Source: a bacterium (GTDB lineage: Bacteria; RBG-13-66-14). From it: a stretch of DNA of 7,274 nt. The stretch spans positions 1-7,274 of the forward strand of contig JAIOSI010000164.1 in the NCBI GenBank assembly GCA_021107695.1, in the 5' to 3' direction. The notes beneath the pieces were generated by a model, which did not search any database, was not told where the DNA came from, and saw only the letters and a program-made list of their open reading frames with translations. Position 1 is the first letter of the stretch. Each line of letters starts with the position of its first letter. Below, piece after piece: positions 5,952 through 7,274 of this stretch. The translations under genes and the position numbers were made by a program.

Positions 5952-6635
5952 CTACCGATCCAGCTCTCGCAGAACGGCGGGCTTTTGAATTATTATCCGT
6001 CGCTTCTCCACACCGATGATGTCTTTTTCACTAAGCTGCCGCAGGGTGCGGGAGAGCGTCTCTGGGGCGATGCCCAGTCGGGCGGAAAGCTCCTGTTTAC
6101 TCGTCGGCAGAATGACCTGATGACCAACCTTCGGCATTCCGCCGGAGAGCAGCAGCAGGTACTCCGCCAGGCGAGCCTCTGCGGACTTCAGCGATAGCCC
6201 CTCGACCATTCCACTAAGCTGCCGCAGCCACCGGGAAAGGGTGGCGATAATAATCAATGCCACCTTCGGGTTGCCCTCAATGACCTCGACCATCTTGCGT
6301 CGGGAAAAGCCGATCAGGGTAGATGCTGCGGAAGCGATGGCAGTGGCGGGATAGGTTCCCACATCAAAAAAAGCCGCCTCGGCAAAGCTCTGACCCGGGC
6401 TAACCGAATGCAGCACCTGTTGATGACCGTGAACATCCAGGCGTACCAGACGCATTGCTCCGGAAACCAGAATGTAGGTCGCCTCTGCCCGGTCGCCTTC
6501 GGAGAAAAGGAGCTGCTCCCGCGCCAGCTGATGTTCCGTCGAGGTTGCCGCCAGCTCCGCCAGGACATCATCGGGGAGGTCGCAGAGGGGGCTGCCTCCC
6601 CGGCGGAGCAGCAGGCGAAGGGCGTTTGCATCCAT
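5952..6635 (-). CDS. Crp/Fnr-family transcriptional regulator, DNR/NnrR-like
   Basis: A 227-residue regulator. The N-terminal cyclic-nucleotide-binding-like barrel spans about 18-118 (LFSEGDRAEATYILVSGAMRLVRLD, then SFAEAAFFDVGTYPATAIA). A long dimerisation helix (about 120-148) and a C-terminal winged HTH follow (TSKQELSARLGIAPETLSRTLRQL, 178-201). The recognition helix has the E192-x-x-S195-R196 pattern of FNR-type proteins, which read TTGA half-sites. The barrel lacks the Arg expected for cAMP binding after FAE, and its FAEAxxF...YPATA segment resembles the DNR/NnrR nitric-oxide-sensing group. There is no FNR cysteine cluster; only one Cys (C18) is present. The effector is therefore inferred, not shown. 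I chose the ATG at 6635 because it overlaps the upstream gene stop (TGATG). The longer frame to 6737 would run antiparallel-free through the upstream gene's C-terminus and adds no domain. Confidence 0.9.
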   Translation of the reverse strand: MDANALRLLLRRGGSPLCDLPDDVLAELAATSTEHQLAREQLLFSEGDRAEATYILVSGAMRLVRLDVHGHQQVLHSVSPGQSFAEAAFFDVGTYPATAIASAASTLIGFSRRKMVEVIEGNPKVALIIIATLSRWLRQLSGMVEGLSLKSAEARLAEYLLLLSGGMPKVGHQVILPTSKQELSARLGIAPETLSRTLRQLSEKDIIGVEKRRIIIQKPAVLRELDR

Positions 6636-7274
6636 CACTGTTGCTTCCGCTTTCTGATTAGATGACGCACCAGCAAGAAGAGCAGGAACAGCACAACCAG
6701 AGCCGCCAGCCCGATTCCGCCATAAAGCCAGACCCACCAGGCAATGCCCCGGTGAACCTCGGTACGATCCAGCGAGGCTCCGGGGTGGTAGTCCCGCGAA
6801 GCCAGCAGCACCGAAGAGTAGCGCAACTTCTCGTCGGTTCCGCTCCCCATTCCCAGCAGCGGATATCGGGCGGCGACTATCCCAGCCACCGCTGGCAGCT
6901 CCACCCCCGGCGTAATCGAGAGGGTCGAGACCATCTTGTCCAGACTGAACATCGTCGAGAGGCGGCGGTCGGGGAGCAGCTCCCTGAAGAGCTGGTAGTC
7001 AGGATTCCCTTCAATTCCTCCGCTGGGATTCTGCTGTAGCTGCTCAATCTGCTCGGCGGCTGCCGTGCTGGTGGTGATAAGCAGATAACCGTCGGTAAAG
7101 ACGAAAGCGGGGGAAAGGTTGAGCCGAGCCATGCCGTCAACCTGTAACCGATAGCTCAACTGCTCGCCGTTCTCCTCGCGTACCAGACGGATGGTGTTGA
7201 AAAGCTCGGTCAGGGCAGCGTTAATCAGCGGCAGGTAGGTGGAGTCGAAAATCTCCCGGAGGGCGGTGGAGTCG
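6635..7274 (-). CDS. Membrane-anchored extracytoplasmic protein, C-terminal part (possibly DUF3352-like)
   Basis: The frame is open to the right edge (last full codon at 7273). About 212 C-terminal residues are visible, so the TTG at 7159 is not the start. The sequence has a folded-looking domain (SYRLQVDGMARLNLSPAFVFTDGYLLITTS, then NPSGGIEGNPDYQLFRELLPDRRLSTMFSLDKM). A single transmembrane helix near the end (WVWLYGGIGLAALVVLFLLF region) is followed by the basic tail RHLIRKRKQQ. This predicts the main domain outside the cytoplasm and the tail inside. The phrasing 'DGYLLITTS...L..NPDYQLFRELLP' recalls DUF3352-type proteins, whose function is unknown, but I am not sure of the family. Its stop overlaps the start of the Crp/Fnr regulator by one base, so the two are probably co-transcribed and coupled. 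Confidence 0.75.
   Translation of the reverse strand, partial: DSTALREIFDSTYLPLINAALTELFNTIRLVREENGEQLSYRLQVDGMARLNLSPAFVFTDGYLLITTSTAAAEQIEQLQQNPSGGIEGNPDYQLFRELLPDRRLSTMFSLDKMVSTLSITPGVELPAVAGIVAARYPLLGMGSGTDEKLRYSSVLLASRDYHPGASLDRTEVHRGIAWWVWLYGGIGLAALVVLFLLFLLVRHLIRKRKQQ

Noticed and set aside
6636..6737. 34-residue N-terminal extension of the Crp/Fnr regulator
   Set aside because: It overlaps the end of the upstream gene in another frame and matches no domain; the ATG at 6635 gives the normal family length and a TGATG overlap.

Overview
The window reads as chromosomal DNA of a Gram-negative (diderm, LPS-making) bacterium that uses the standard bacterial code. Base composition looks GC-rich, and the intergenic gaps carry short palindromic repeats of the kind scattered through many environmental and metagenome-derived genomes. 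The block bamA-skp-lpxD-lpxC, with lpxC directly after lpxD, resembles the Bacteroidota/Chlorobi/Zixibacteria (FCB) arrangement more than the proteobacterial bamA-skp-lpxD-fabZ-lpxA order. LpxC here is not fused to FabZ. The lineage is inferred from gene order only and is tentative.

Layout. (1) Positions 1-548, plus strand: the 3' end of a CCG-domain (cysteine-rich) Fe-S oxidoreductase subunit of the GlcF/LutA/HdrB type, cut by the left edge. (2) 549-738: a convergent intergenic gap filled with four hairpin-forming repeats. (3) 739-5649, minus strand: an outer-membrane biogenesis operon, read right to left as bamA, skp (ompH), lpxD, lpxC. The last three genes are tightly packed: lpxD starts 5 nt after the skp stop, and lpxD/lpxC overlap as TAATG. 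A 164-nt gap with a repeat separates bamA from skp. (4) 5650-5951: an intergenic region with a good sigma70-type promoter for bamA and three more palindromic elements. (5) 5952-7274, minus strand: a DNR-like Crp/Fnr regulator whose start overlaps (TGATG) the end of a membrane-anchored extracytoplasmic protein of uncertain family, cut by the right edge.

The operon genes share one job, building the outer membrane. BamA inserts beta-barrel proteins, Skp chaperones them across the periplasm, and LpxD and LpxC carry out early lipid A steps. The most striking oddity is an in-frame amber codon (TAG, 3775-3777) inside the BamA barrel. It is followed, with no frame change, by the rest of the barrel including the VRGY motif and the terminal phenylalanine. 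The second is a family of hairpin repeats present in all three larger gaps, in which substitutions preserve stem pairing. I see no mobile-element genes, CRISPR array, tRNA or rRNA, and nothing I would call a wholly new system.
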